Assembly (NCBI GenBank): GCA_003229235.1
Contig: QIIH01000360.1
Span: 1 to 11,398 of the forward strand
Direction: 5' to 3'
Length of the DNA stretch: 11,398 nucleotides
Source: Flavobacteriales bacterium
GTDB lineage: Bacteria > Bacteroidota > Bacteroidia > Flavobacteriales > Flavobacteriaceae
The position numbers and the translations under genes are program-made. Shown here one piece after another: positions 1-7,686 of the stretch (within the stretch, counting starts at the first letter, position 1; the number at the start of each line of letters is the position of its first letter). A model generated the notes under the pieces. The model worked only from the letters and a program-made list of their open reading frames with translations, was not told the DNA's origin and did not search any database.

Positions 1-601
1 TTTTTTCGCGTAGCTGGTTGATAAAAATTACGGTACAATTGGTTTTGCTAATAGACCCAGTGAGTTTCCTTAAGGCTTGTGACATTAAACGGGCATGCAA
101 ACCCATTTTAGAATCACCCATTTCTCCTTCTATTTCACTTCTCGGGGTTAGGGCAGCAACACTATCGATAACAATAATGTCTATTGCACCAGAGCGAATC
201 AAGTTATCGGTGATTTCTAGTGCTTGCTCTCCATTATCAGGTTGCGAAATAATTAGGTTCTCAATGTCTACTCCAAGCTTCTCTGCATAGTAACGATCAA
301 AGGCGTGTTCTGCATCAATAAATGCGGCAATTCCTCCTTCTTTTTGAGACTCAGCGATTGCGTGTAAAGCCAAGGTTGTTTTACCAGAAGATTCTGGGCC
401 GTAAATCTCTATTACACGACCTTTTGGAAAACCTCCAACCCCCAATGCTAAATCGAGGCCTAACGAACCTGTCGAAATTGTCGAAATGTCTTGTACAGGG
501 GCATCTCCCATCTTCATTACGGTTCCTTTACCATAGGTTTTATCAAGTTTATCTAAGGCTAATTTTAATGCTTTTTGTTTGGCGTCTTTTTCAGAACTCA
601 T
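1..601 (-). CDS. recA: Recombinase RecA, N-terminal 200 residues (cut by window edge)
   Basis: RecA forms ATP-dependent filaments on single-stranded DNA, drives homologous strand exchange, and acts in the cytoplasm. The reverse-strand translation from ATG at 601 begins [20 protein letters not shown]. It carries the RecA Walker A motif GPESSGKT (residues 68-75), the FIDAEHA segment with the catalytic glutamate at 98, Walker [11 protein letters not shown] (about 142-151) and the FINQLRE segment near residue 194 that leads into DNA-binding loop L2. Motif spacing matches E. coli RecA with an offset of two residues. Loop L2 and the C-terminal domain lie beyond base 1. There is no Shine-Dalgarno sequence, as usual in Bacteroidota. 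I found no clear flavobacterial promoter or SOS-type operator in the 150 bp upstream; a large palindrome lies about 160 bp upstream. Identification is close to certain. Confidence 0.98.
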   Translation of the reverse strand, partial: MSSEKDAKQKALKLALDKLDKTYGKGTVMKMGDAPVQDISTISTGSLGLDLALGVGGFPKGRVIEIYGPESSGKTTLALHAIAESQKEGGIAAFIDAEHAFDRYYAEKLGVDIENLIISQPDNGEQALEITDNLIRSGAIDIIVIDSVAALTPRSEIEGEMGDSKMGLHARLMSQALRKLTGSISKTNCTVIFINQLREK

Positions 602-759
602 AATGCTGTAAATCTTTGCTAAAGTGCCTCGCTAAATTACTATTTCTTTTGGTTTTTTTCTACCAAAAAGCGCAACCTTTTATGAATTTATAGTCTTTAA
701 GCCTGAGCTCGACCTAAGATTTGTTTACAGTTTAGATGTATTTTTATTCAATTCGAAGT

Positions 760-799
760 CATATTTTCTTAAACTAACTAATTAGTTTAAGAGAATATG
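760..799. repeat. Near-perfect palindrome, 18-bp arms with a 4-base loop
   Basis: The left arm (760-777, catattttcttaaactaa) is the reverse complement of the right arm (782-799) except for one position, 766 against 793, which would still form a G-U pair in RNA. The loop is four bases (778-781). No T-tract follows on either strand, so this is not a normal intrinsic terminator. It may be an operator-like site, a cruciform or a relic of a mobile element. Its role is unknown. Confidence 0.75.
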
Positions 800-974
800 G
801 CAAGAAACCGACAAAGGAGGCTCACGAACACCATTAAAATAAAAGTAAGAGTGAGTAATTGGAGAAAATCCATTGCTGTGGAATATCTTAAAAGATCAAT
901 TAATTCAGACTGAAAAAGCTCAGATGGCGGCATTTTTACAGCGCAAAACTTCCGAGCAGATGACGGCTAGCTAA
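797..974 (+). pseudogene. Possible decayed gene: two short overlapping frames
   Basis: Two weak frames overlap here. One starts at ATG 797 and encodes a very basic 38-residue peptide (MARNRQRRLTNT...) ending at TGA 911-913. The other is open from 855 to TAA 972-974 with no good start codon, and reads as a plausible helical protein segment (NPLLWNILKDQLIQTEKAQM, then AAFLQRKTSEQMTAS). The second frame has the amino-acid make-up of real coding sequence and is followed by a terminator 50 bp later, so a degraded gene is a reasonable reading. Its pattern is loosely reminiscent of the linker-helix region of Crp/Fnr-type regulators, but that is only a guess. An intact small peptide gene or no gene at all are alternatives. 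Confidence 0.3.
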
Positions 975-1023
975 TGCAAGTATGTTAGTAAAAAAATGAA
1001 ATATTAATGAATTAACCGTTCAG

Positions 1024-1059
1024 AAAAAAGCATCGAATGTTCTACATCGATGCTTTTTT
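1024..1059. terminator. Bidirectional intrinsic terminator
   Basis: A 13-bp perfect inverted repeat pairs 1024-1036 with 1047-1059. Its outer six pairs are an A-run on the left and a T-run on the right, so each strand reads as a hairpin followed by U's. The inner bases tgt (1038-1040) and aca (1044-1046) can extend the stem past a single bulged A. It would stop rightward transcription arriving from the 760-1020 region and also shield that region from leftward transcription. Confidence 0.8.
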
Positions 1060-1087
1060 GGTCTAAATTTGTAAAAGAGTATTTTTG
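1057..1087 (+). promoter_or_regulatory. Flavobacterial consensus promoter for trhO
   Basis: TTTG at 1057-1060 (-33 element) is followed after 19 bases by TATTTTTG at 1080-1087, a full match to the Bacteroidota -7 consensus TAnnTTTG. Transcription would start around 1093, giving a leader of about 35 bases before the trhO ATG at 1130. The -33 element lies in the T-tract of the preceding terminator. Confidence 0.55.
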
Positions 1088-1129
1088 CCTTTTATAATTA
1101 ATCATCTTTTTTCTTAAAATTAGTATAGC

Positions 1130-2161
1130 ATGCAACTGTACAATAAATTAAGTGCAAAAGAGAGAGCTTTTCTACTAGAACAAGCTGGCGAAGACCGCCT
1201 GACTCTCTCTTTTTATCAATACGCTAAAATTGGCAATCCAGAACTTTTTAGAAATCATCTTTTTATTGCCTGGGATGAGTTACAGGTTTTAGGGCGCATT
1301 TATGTTGCCCACGAAGGAATCAATGCACAGCTTTCATTGCCGGCCAAACGCTTTGAGGAATTTAAAAGGTTTTTAGATAATATTTACTTTTTAAAAGGGG
1401 TGCGACTCAACATCGCCATAGAGCAAGATCTAAAGTCGTTTTTAAAACTCAAAGTAAAAGTCCGTGAAAGAATAGTAGCAGACGGACTAAACGACCAAAA
1501 CTTCGACGTGACTAATATAGGAGTACATGTTGATGCTCAAAAATTTAACGAATTGGTCGAAGACCCCAACGCGATTGTTGTCGATATGCGCAATCACTAC
1601 GAAAGTGAGATAGGTCATTTTAAAGGTGCAATTACGCCAGATGTTGACACGTTTAGAGACTCTTTAGATTTAATCGAAGAAGATTTGGCAGCCCATAAAA
1701 AAGACAAGAAACTGGTCATGTATTGTACTGGCGGAATACGTTGTGAGAAGGCAAGCGCCTACTACAAACACAAGGGTTTTGAGCAAGTGTATCAGCTGGA
1801 AGGCGGGATAATAGAATATGCTCGGCAAGTAAAAAACCAAGAACTTGAGAATAAATTTTTAGGTAAAAACTTTGTGTTCGATCACCGCAGGGGAGAACGT
1901 ATTAGCGAAGACGTAATATCACAGTGTCATCAATGCGGAGAAGCTTGCGACACTCATGAAAATTGCGCCAACGAGGCTTGTCACTTGCTATTTATTCAGT
2001 GCAAAGCGTGCGGCGAGAAAATGGAGCAATGTTGTAGCCAAGAGTGCAAAGAAGTTATTCAATTGCCTTTCGAAAAACAAAAGGAATTGCGATCTGGACT
2101 GCACAACAGCAACAAAGTCTTTAATAAAGGGCGCTCGCCCAAACTCAAGTTTAAAAAATAA
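1130..2161 (+). CDS. trhO: tRNA uridine(34) hydroxylase TrhO (YceA family, rhodanese domain)
   Basis: TrhO proteins catalyse oxygen-dependent hydroxylation of uridine 34 in the tRNA anticodon, the first step towards 5-methoxy- or carboxymethoxy-uridine. The 343-residue protein has the family layout. An N-terminal acylphosphatase-like domain (about 20-120) contains the conserved GRIYVAHEGINAQ segment. A rhodanese domain (about 130-235) has DMRNHYESEIGHFKGA and the active-site loop VMYCTGGIRCEKA, with the catalytic cysteine at 199. A C-terminal cysteine-rich region (266-306, ten cysteines including CHQC and CKACGEK) may bind metal. Length is close to the roughly 350 residues usual for the family. 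The ATG at 1130 fits a strong upstream promoter match. The stop codon lies one base from the stop of the convergent M23 gene. The family assignment is firm; the exact reaction is taken from characterised homologues. Confidence 0.95.
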   Translation: MQLYNKLSAKERAFLLEQAGEDRLTLSFYQYAKIGNPELFRNHLFIAWDELQVLGRIYVAHEGINAQLSLPAKRFEEFKRFLDNIYFLKGVRLNIAIEQDLKSFLKLKVKVRERIVADGLNDQNFDVTNIGVHVDAQKFNELVEDPNAIVVDMRNHYESEIGHFKGAITPDVDTFRDSLDLIEEDLAAHKKDKKLVMYCTGGIRCEKASAYYKHKGFEQVYQLEGGIIEYARQVKNQELENKFLGKNFVFDHRRGERISEDVISQCHQCGEACDTHENCANEACHLLFIQCKACGEKMEQCCSQECKEVIQLPFEKQKELRSGLHNSNKVFNKGRSPKLKFKK

Positions 2162-2162
2162 G

Positions 2163-3545
2163 TTATCGTTTCACAAACCGCTCTATTTGTGTTTGTCGTC
2201 CCTCAGCACCCTTTAATTCGATAAAGTAGACACCCGCAGATAAAATACTAACATCGATGTTTTGCAAGGTTCCGCTTAAAGGAGCTGTCAAGATTTGTTT
2301 GCCGTTAAAATCGTAAACAGCATAACTCTTTACAGCCACGGCACTCGCAACATGTAAGTTATCTAGTGTTGGATTAGGGAATAATCTCAAACCAAGAACA
2401 TCATTGTCGTTAACACCTAAAGTGCTTACTAAAAATTCTGTTTCTACAGTTTCGCCATTGTAAGCTACTCGCCATGTCCAGACACCTTCGAAGTCGTTTA
2501 TTGTAATCGAATTTAACCACCAAGATGAATAGTAGAATGTAGTAAAGTTCTGGGTCCAATTGCTATAAATGCTTCCAGATGGGTCTAAAACTGTATTAAC
2601 CGCAGACGTTCCAGGTTGTTGATCTTTTAAATACTTGCCAAAAAATATGGTAGAGTTTGGCTCGAATTCTGTTTTGATATTTGCAGTTTCGGTTGTAGGA
2701 CATGGATTAAATACAATTGGAGCATCATGCGTTAAAACTGCATTAATCTGAGGATTAATATAGGGTTTTTGGGCTGTCCACCAAGAGGTGGCATTCCAAT
2801 CGTTACAAGCTCCGGCATAGGGGTCAATCAAGCTGCTTGACGCATCATATACCTCAAAGTGTAGGTGAGGTCCAGTCGAATTTCCAGAACTTCCTATTGC
2901 GCCCAAATATTCGCCAATAGAAACCATATCGCCTACAACCTTTGTGGTTAAGCTACCGTTTTTCATATGGCCGTACCAAGCGATACTGCCATCGTCATGG
3001 AGTACATACACGGCATTCCAAGGGTCAGAATTAAAAGAGCAATTGCGATCAAAGGAACCATCATTTTTAAATATAATTTGCCCGTCAGCGGCGGCAATAA
3101 CATGGGCCTGTTCGTCGTCCATTTGCTTCCACCAAAAAGGCCAAATATAAATATCGATTCCTTGGTGATCGTAAGATCCAGAGTCGTAGGTGCGCGTTCC
3201 GCAGTTGTAGTCTTCAATAGAGCCAGATGCAGGGTCGTGATCTGCATAACTAGAGATAGACCAAACACTATTGTAATCAAACCCTGCGGCTTGAGCCACA
3301 GGCCAATCAAATAAAACGGAGCTCCCTTCTGTAATTGGCAATAAAGTTCCTGCTGCGTTTAATGCCGCCTTATTAATGTCGATTTGCTCAAAATAAGAAG
3401 TATAATCTGCTGCGGTCAAACAAGATGTGTTAGAAGGATTGGCAACAAACTCACCACCCATAGTATCTCCAACTTCTTGAGCAAAACCCATTACGCTCGA
3501 CAAAAAGATAAAGTAGAATAACTTTTTAGTGTAGCTTTTTTTCAT
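2163..3545 (-). CDS. Secreted M23 zinc endopeptidase with T9SS type A sorting domain
   Basis: This is a predicted exported metallo-endopeptidase of the LytM/M23 family, whose members cut peptide cross-links in peptidoglycan or other glycine-rich peptides. From ATG 3545 it has 460 residues. A Sec signal peptide (MKKSYTKKLFYFIFLSS) has a likely cut after MGFA. The M23 domain (about 120-245) has a complete active site: H127xxxD131, H193 in WYGHM, and the HLH pair H227/H229. A beta-rich Ig-like segment follows (about 270-375, ending GVWTWRVAYNG). The tail is a type IX secretion C-terminal domain (about 385-460) with LFPNPTLDNL, YDFNGKQI and LSAGVYFIEL motifs. An in-frame ATG at 3611 is possible, but it precedes the promoter match and would place residues ahead of the signal peptide, so I chose 3545. 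The protein is probably released to or anchored on the cell surface. Whether the substrate is peptidoglycan or another protein cannot be read from sequence. Confidence 0.92.
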   Translation of the reverse strand: MKKSYTKKLFYFIFLSSVMGFAQEVGDTMGGEFVANPSNTSCLTAADYTSYFEQIDINKAALNAAGTLLPITEGSSVLFDWPVAQAAGFDYNSVWSISSYADHDPASGSIEDYNCGTRTYDSGSYDHQGIDIYIWPFWWKQMDDEQAHVIAAADGQIIFKNDGSFDRNCSFNSDPWNAVYVLHDDGSIAWYGHMKNGSLTTKVVGDMVSIGEYLGAIGSSGNSTGPHLHFEVYDASSSLIDPYAGACNDWNATSWWTAQKPYINPQINAVLTHDAPIVFNPCPTTETANIKTEFEPNSTIFFGKYLKDQQPGTSAVNTVLDPSGSIYSNWTQNFTTFYYSSWWLNSITINDFEGVWTWRVAYNGETVETEFLVSTLGVNDNDVLGLRLFPNPTLDNLHVASAVAVKSYAVYDFNGKQILTAPLSGTLQNIDVSILSAGVYFIELKGAEGRQTQIERFVKR

Positions 3546-3565
3546 GTGCCTGGTTATAAGGAGAT

Positions 3566-3597
3566 TAAATATAGTAAAGACTTTTAGAGCAGGCAAA
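3566..3597 (-). promoter_or_regulatory. Candidate promoter of the M23 peptidase gene
   Basis: On the reverse strand TTTG (3597-3594) is followed after 20 bases by TATATTTA (3573-3566), which matches seven of eight positions of TAnnTTTG. The transcript would begin roughly a dozen bases before the ATG at 3545. That excludes the longer in-frame start at 3611 from the mRNA and supports the signal-peptide start. Confidence 0.42.
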
Positions 3598-3667
3598 TAG
3601 ATTCCTAACAAAGATTTGAGAATTAATGGTATCTTTACTTTTTAGTTCAAAGAATACTAATCTTCGT

Positions 3668-3697
3668 CTCTTTTTTGACTTTAAAAAAGAGCTCTTT
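3668..3697 (+). promoter_or_regulatory. Hairpin with two alternative pairings in the ricT leader
   Basis: The segment 3668-3676 (ctctttttt) pairs perfectly with 3683-3691 (aaaaaagag) over a six-base loop. The same aaagag bases can instead pair with ctcttt at 3692-3697, a 12-bp perfect palindrome at 3686-3697. It lies 11 bases before the ricT ATG. No U-tract follows, so it is not a standard terminator. It could affect ribosome access to the first gene of the operon, but no function is shown. I did not find a convincing -33/-7 promoter pair for ricT. Confidence 0.3.
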
Positions 3698-3708
3698 ATA
3701 TAAAGTAT

Positions 3709-4872
3709 ATGGCCTGTACAAGTTGTACCACTTCTAAAGATGGTGTGCCTAAAGGGTGTAAAAATAATGGGACCTGCGGTTCTGATGGCTGTAATAAGCT
3801 AACGGTATTCGACTGGTTAGCAAATATGGTACTCCCTGGCGATCTAGAGCCGTTTAAAGGGGTTGAGGTGCGTTTTAAAAACGGACGAAAAAATTACTTC
3901 AGAAATATTGAGAACCTTACACTATCTATTGGCGATGTTGTTGCTACAGAAGCGAGCCCAGGCCATGATATAGGAATGGTTACCCTTACGGGAGAATTGG
4001 TGCGAGTTCAGATAAAAAAGAAAAACATAAACGACGATTTTGACAGCTTTCCTAAAATTTATAGAAAAGCATCCCAACGCGATATCGACATTTGGCAAAA
4101 AGCTAGAGGGCGCGAAGAGGCTATTCAAAAGGAATCTAGAGAAATAGCGATTCGATTAGGATTGCAGATGAAAATCTCAGACATCGAGTTTCAGGGCGAT
4201 GCTTCGAAGGCTATATTTTATTATACTGCAGAAGAGCGAGTAGATTTTAGACAACTTATAAAAGAGTTTGCGCGTACATTTAGCACTCGTATCGAGATGA
4301 AGCAAGTAGGCTTTAGACAAGAAGCAGCGCGCCTTGGCGGAATTGGTTCATGCGGTAGAGAGTTGTGTTGCTCTACTTGGCTTACCGATTTTAGAAGCGT
4401 GAACACAGCGGCGGCTAGATATCAACAATTATCTCTTAACCCTCAAAAGTTGGCTGGGCAATGTGGTAAATTAAAGTGCTGCCTTAATTTTGAATTGGAC
4501 ACTTATTTAGATGCATTAGATGGTTTCCCTAAATCTGATACTAAGCTAAAAACTAAAAAAGGGACGGCAGTATGTCAAAAAATCGACATTTTTAAAGACC
4601 GCTTATGGTATGCCTACGAGGGAGAATGGATGAATTGGTTCGAGCTAAGTTCTGAGCGAGTTAACGAGATCATTAAAATGAATCGCGAGAATACTTCGGT
4701 TGAAGGATTAGAAGAATTTACCGTTGTAGAAGAGACCTCGGACACAGCTATTTTTAACGATGCAGTGGGCCAAGATAGCCTAACGCGATTTGACAAACCC
4801 AAAAGGCGTCGAAATAAAAACCGAAGCCATAAAAACAAAAACAGACGCAATCCAAAGGCAAAAAAACAATGA
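3709..4872 (+). CDS. ricT: RicT/YaaT-like PSP1 C-terminal domain protein
   Basis: This protein belongs to the PSP1 C-terminal domain family. In Bacillus subtilis, RicT joins RicA and RicF in an Fe-S complex that helps RNase Y process mRNAs. The 387-residue protein has the PSP1 core at about 75-270, with KKKNINDDFDSFPKIYRKAS, a basic helical stretch, then two conserved cysteine clusters: GSCGRELCC (C215, C220, C221) and GQCGKLKCC (C252, C257, C258). Two extra regions stand out: an N-terminal cysteine-rich segment (C3, C6, C17, C23, C28) and a lysine/arginine-rich tail (363-387) that could bind RNA. It is the first gene of a five-gene operon, and its stop overlaps the gldH start by ATGA. Partners RicA and RicF are not in the window. 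The family is certain; a role with RNase Y in this organism is inferred. Confidence 0.92.
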   Translation: MACTSCTTSKDGVPKGCKNNGTCGSDGCNKLTVFDWLANMVLPGDLEPFKGVEVRFKNGRKNYFRNIENLTLSIGDVVATEASPGHDIGMVTLTGELVRVQIKKKNINDDFDSFPKIYRKASQRDIDIWQKARGREEAIQKESREIAIRLGLQMKISDIEFQGDASKAIFYYTAEERVDFRQLIKEFARTFSTRIEMKQVGFRQEAARLGGIGSCGRELCCSTWLTDFRSVNTAAARYQQLSLNPQKLAGQCGKLKCCLNFELDTYLDALDGFPKSDTKLKTKKGTAVCQKIDIFKDRLWYAYEGEWMNWFELSSERVNEIIKMNRENTSVEGLEEFTVVEETSDTAIFNDAVGQDSLTRFDKPKRRRNKNRSHKNKNRRNPKAKKQ

Positions 4873-5354
4873 GAAAAGCGCTAGCCTTACTTTTTGCGCT
4901 CGTTGTATTTAGCAGTTGTAGCGACAATGCTGTTTTTAGTAGCAGCAACAGTTTTTCTGACGGATGGAGATTACAAGATACAGTTAAGGTAGCATTGCCA
5001 GTACTGGATTCTATATCGGCATATGATATGTTTTTGACAGTACGCAATTCTAATGATTACCCGTATAACAACTTATTTTTGATAGTCGCAATGGAGTTTC
5101 CGCAGGGGAAAGTGATCACAGATACCTTAGAGTATCGAATGGCAAACCCCGACGGAAGTTGGATGGGAACGGGACTTGGAAACATTAAAGAGAGTAAATT
5201 GTGGTACAGAGAAGGCGTTCAATTTGCTGAAGAAGGAAATTATAATCTCAGTATTGTACATGCTTTGCGCAATAATGGGCAAGTTGGGGGCGTTGAAGAT
5301 TTACAAGGAATCTTAGAAGTAGGATTACGAATAGAAGAATCGGGAAAAGAGTAA
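4869..5354 (+). CDS. gldH: Gliding motility lipoprotein GldH
   Basis: GldH is an envelope lipoprotein required for gliding motility in Flavobacterium johnsoniae. The 161-residue protein matches the family in length. It starts with a lipoprotein signal (MRKALALLFALVVFSSC, lipidated cysteine C17; phenylalanine at -3 departs from the classical lipobox but is common in this phylum). Family-typical segments follow: LTVRNSNDYPYNNLFLIVAM, DTLEYRMANPDGSWMGTG, and IKESKLWYREGVQF. The mature protein is predicted to be anchored in the outer membrane or facing the periplasm. The start codon overlaps the ricT stop (ATGA), which implies translational coupling. The stop lies five bases from the next start, that of the penicillin-binding protein. 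Its presence, with a T9SS-tailed protein in the same window, supports a gliding flavobacterium. Confidence 0.93.
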   Translation: MRKALALLFALVVFSSCSDNAVFSSSNSFSDGWRLQDTVKVALPVLDSISAYDMFLTVRNSNDYPYNNLFLIVAMEFPQGKVITDTLEYRMANPDGSWMGTGLGNIKESKLWYREGVQFAEEGNYNLSIVHALRNNGQVGGVEDLQGILEVGLRIEESGKE

Positions 5355-5359
5355 TTGGT

Positions 5360-7672
5360 ATGGCAGTAAGTGCAAAGAAAAAAGCAGTAAAAAATTCGGG
5401 GTATAGAAAGTATATTCTATTGTTTTGGAAGCTCGTAGGTGGCGCAGTTTTAGGATTACTGTTGCTATTCCTTTTAGCCTCATGGGGCGTTTTTGGGGCA
5501 TTGCCAGATGAGACTACATTAGAGAATCCAGAGAAAAATCTCGCGACCGAGATAATTTCGACCGATGGCGTAACTATTGGGAAGTTTTATAAAGAAAACA
5601 GAACTCCTGTGCTTTTCGAAGAGTTGCCAGAGCATTTGGTTAATGCATTAGTTGCAACAGAAGACGTGCGTTTTTACGAACATTCAGGAATAGATGGTCG
5701 TGGGACATTGCGCGCTTTTGTCTTTTTAGGACAGCGCGGAGGGGCTAGTACCATTACCCAGCAATTGGCCAAGCAATTTTTTACCAAAGAACCATCTAGA
5801 AATATTTTTGAACGTGGAATTCAGAAAGTAAAAGAATGGATTATTGCTACGCGTTTAGAGCGTCGCTATACCAAAGAAGAAATTATTACCATGTACTTTA
5901 ATGTGTATGGCTTTTTGAATCAAGCGATTGGGATCGAATCTGCCTCTAATATTTATTTTGGTAAAGCGCCAAGAAACCTAACCATATCAGAATCTGCTGT
6001 ACTTGTTGGGATGTTTAAAAATGCATCTCTGTACAATCCATTGCGCAACGAGGTTGGTGTACGCAATAGACGTAACGTTGTTCTGGCTCAAATGGCGAAG
6101 TATGAATTTATCCCCGAAAGTTTAAAAGATTCGTTACAGGCTTTGCCCTTAGTAATTAATTATACCCCTCAAGGGCACGACGAAGGAATTGGCACTTATG
6201 TTCGTGAATACGTTCGCCAGCACATGAAGAAATGGTCTAGGGCAAACCCTAAAGTTGATGGGACCTTTTACGATATTGACAGCGATGGGCTTAAGGTATA
6301 TGTAACTATCGATTCGAGAATGCAGCGTTTTGCAGAAGAAGCGATTGACCAGCATATGGCCAAATTGCAAAAGGAGTTTGATAGGCAAAACCTCAAAAAT
6401 AAAATAGCTCCATTTAGAGATGTTACCGCAGATGAGATTGCGGGAATAATGAGGTCGGCTATGCGTAGATCTGAGCGTTGGCGAATTCTTAAAAAAGCGG
6501 GCAAGTCAGAAAAAGAAATCATAGCTTCTTTTAATGTAGAAAGAAAAATGAAAATTTTTGCTTGGGCAGGAGACAAGGATACCATTATGACTCCTATGGA
6601 TTCGATTCGCTATTATAAAGGATTTCTTCAGGCATCGATAATGTCTATGACTCCGCAAACCGGAGAGATTAAGTCTTGGGTTGGGGGTATAAACTACAAG
6701 TACTTTAAATACGATATGGTAAAAACTGGTAGGCGTCAAATCGGTTCTACCTTTAAACCTTTTGTATATGCTACAGCTATCGACCAGATGCATATGTCGC
6801 CTTGCGACACCTTACCTAATACACCTTATACAATAAGTGCAGGAAAGCATAATAATATAAAAGAGTGGAGTCCTAAAAATTCGTCTGGCAAATATGGGGG
6901 AACGGTTTCACTTCGCGACGCCTTGGCTGGTTCGATTAATACGGTAACCGCTCGATTAATTGACCGTGTTGGCCCTAGACCAGTTTTAGACATGGCTGCC
7001 CGCATGGGTATAAATACAGAAGACATCCTAGAAGTGCCATCAATCGCCTTAGGAACTCCAGATGTTACACTCTACGAAATGGTAGGTGCTTATGGGACTT
7101 TTGTTAACGAAGGAGTTTATATAAAACCAATTTTGATTACCCGTATCGAAGACAAAAACGGAACGGTCTTAGACCAAGCCGTACCCGTAGCAAAAGACGT
7201 GTTGAGTAGAGAGACGGCTTATGTAACAGTTAGCCTTCTGGAGGGTGTAACTCGAGCAGGTTCTGGACAGCGCTTACGCGGAACTTGGGCTACAAATACA
7301 CCAGTATATAAGAGAGCTGTTACAGGGTATCCATATGACTTTAAGAATCCAATTGCTGGAAAAACAGGAACAACACAAAACAATAGTGATGGATGGTTTA
7401 TGGGCATGGTTCCAAATCTCGTCACTGGAGTTTGGGTAGGTGCAGAAGATCGCTCCACGCATTTTGGCTCTACAGCTTATGGGCAGGGCGCCACTATGGC
7501 GTTACCTGTTTGGGGGATATATATGAAAAAATGTTATGCCGAAGAAGATCTTGGAATTTCTGACGGAGCGTTTAATATTCCGGACGACTTGAGCATAGAA
7601 ACAGATTGTGAAAAGTGGATAGAAGAGAATGCCCCAACAGACACAGATCCTGACGAATTTGATTTTAATTAA
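5360..7672 (+). CDS. pbp1A: Bifunctional penicillin-binding protein 1A (GT51 transglycosylase/transpeptidase)
   Basis: This class A penicillin-binding protein polymerises lipid II into glycan strands and cross-links the peptides in the periplasm. In 770 residues it has a short cytoplasmic lysine-rich start, one membrane anchor (about 18-46), a GT51 domain (about 75-250) and a transpeptidase domain (about 420-720). GT51 motifs include [12 protein letters not shown] with the catalytic glutamate E101, [32 protein letters not shown] and [17 protein letters not shown]. Transpeptidase motifs are all present: S463-T-F-K466, S525-I-N527 and K668-T-G670-T. The C-terminus is acidic ([10 protein letters not shown]). 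The start lies five bases after gldH. The gldH-pbp1A pairing joins an envelope motility protein with cell-wall synthesis. All catalytic residues are intact, so the enzyme should be active. The gene symbol is generic. Confidence 0.96.
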   Translation: MAVSAKKKAVKNSGYRKYILLFWKLVGGAVLGLLLLFLLASWGVFGALPDETTLENPEKNLATEIISTDGVTIGKFYKENRTPVLFEELPEHLVNALVATEDVRFYEHSGIDGRGTLRAFVFLGQRGGASTITQQLAKQFFTKEPSRNIFERGIQKVKEWIIATRLERRYTKEEIITMYFNVYGFLNQAIGIESASNIYFGKAPRNLTISESAVLVGMFKNASLYNPLRNEVGVRNRRNVVLAQMAKYEFIPESLKDSLQALPLVINYTPQGHDEGIGTYVREYVRQHMKKWSRANPKVDGTFYDIDSDGLKVYVTIDSRMQRFAEEAIDQHMAKLQKEFDRQNLKNKIAPFRDVTADEIAGIMRSAMRRSERWRILKKAGKSEKEIIASFNVERKMKIFAWAGDKDTIMTPMDSIRYYKGFLQASIMSMTPQTGEIKSWVGGINYKYFKYDMVKTGRRQIGSTFKPFVYATAIDQMHMSPCDTLPNTPYTISAGKHNNIKEWSPKNSSGKYGGTVSLRDALAGSINTVTARLIDRVGPRPVLDMAARMGINTEDILEVPSIALGTPDVTLYEMVGAYGTFVNEGVYIKPILITRIEDKNGTVLDQAVPVAKDVLSRETAYVTVSLLEGVTRAGSGQRLRGTWATNTPVYKRAVTGYPYDFKNPIAGKTGTTQNNSDGWFMGMVPNLVTGVWVGAEDRSTHFGSTAYGQGATMALPVWGIYMKKCYAEEDLGISDGAFNIPDDLSIETDCEKWIEENAPTDTDPDEFDFN

Positions 7673-7686
7673 AGAGAGCGTTTAGT

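Larger units (their letters stand above)
602..1129. other. 528-bp intergenic region between recA and trhO
   Basis: This gap separates two divergently transcribed genes and contains no intact recognisable gene. From left to right it holds about 160 bp of AT-rich recA leader, a long palindrome (760-799), a stretch of broken short reading frames that may be a decayed gene (797-974), a bidirectional intrinsic terminator (1024-1059) and the trhO promoter (1057-1087). A terminator inside a divergent intergenic region implies that something is, or once was, transcribed rightward between the palindrome and base 1024. Confidence 0.8.

Noticed and set aside
18..603. Two plus-strand reading frames (18-290, 322-603) across the recA region
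   Set aside because: They are antisense to recA, whose motifs are all in the reverse frame, and their translations resemble no protein.
811..820. AGGAGG Shine-Dalgarno-like sequence at 815-820
   Set aside because: No start codon lies at a suitable distance, and genes in this phylum rarely use such sites.
1956..2216. An 86-residue plus-strand frame overlapping the 3' end of trhO
   Set aside because: It is an out-of-frame shadow of the conserved TrhO cysteine-rich tail and runs into the convergent peptidase gene.
2944..3314. Overlapping frames on both strands inside the M23 peptidase gene
   Set aside because: The peptidase frame has a full active site, signal peptide and T9SS tail here; the others are shadows without recognisable features.
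3546..3611. A longer start for the M23 peptidase at 3611
   Set aside because: It would put 22 residues before a classical signal peptide and begins upstream of the best promoter match.
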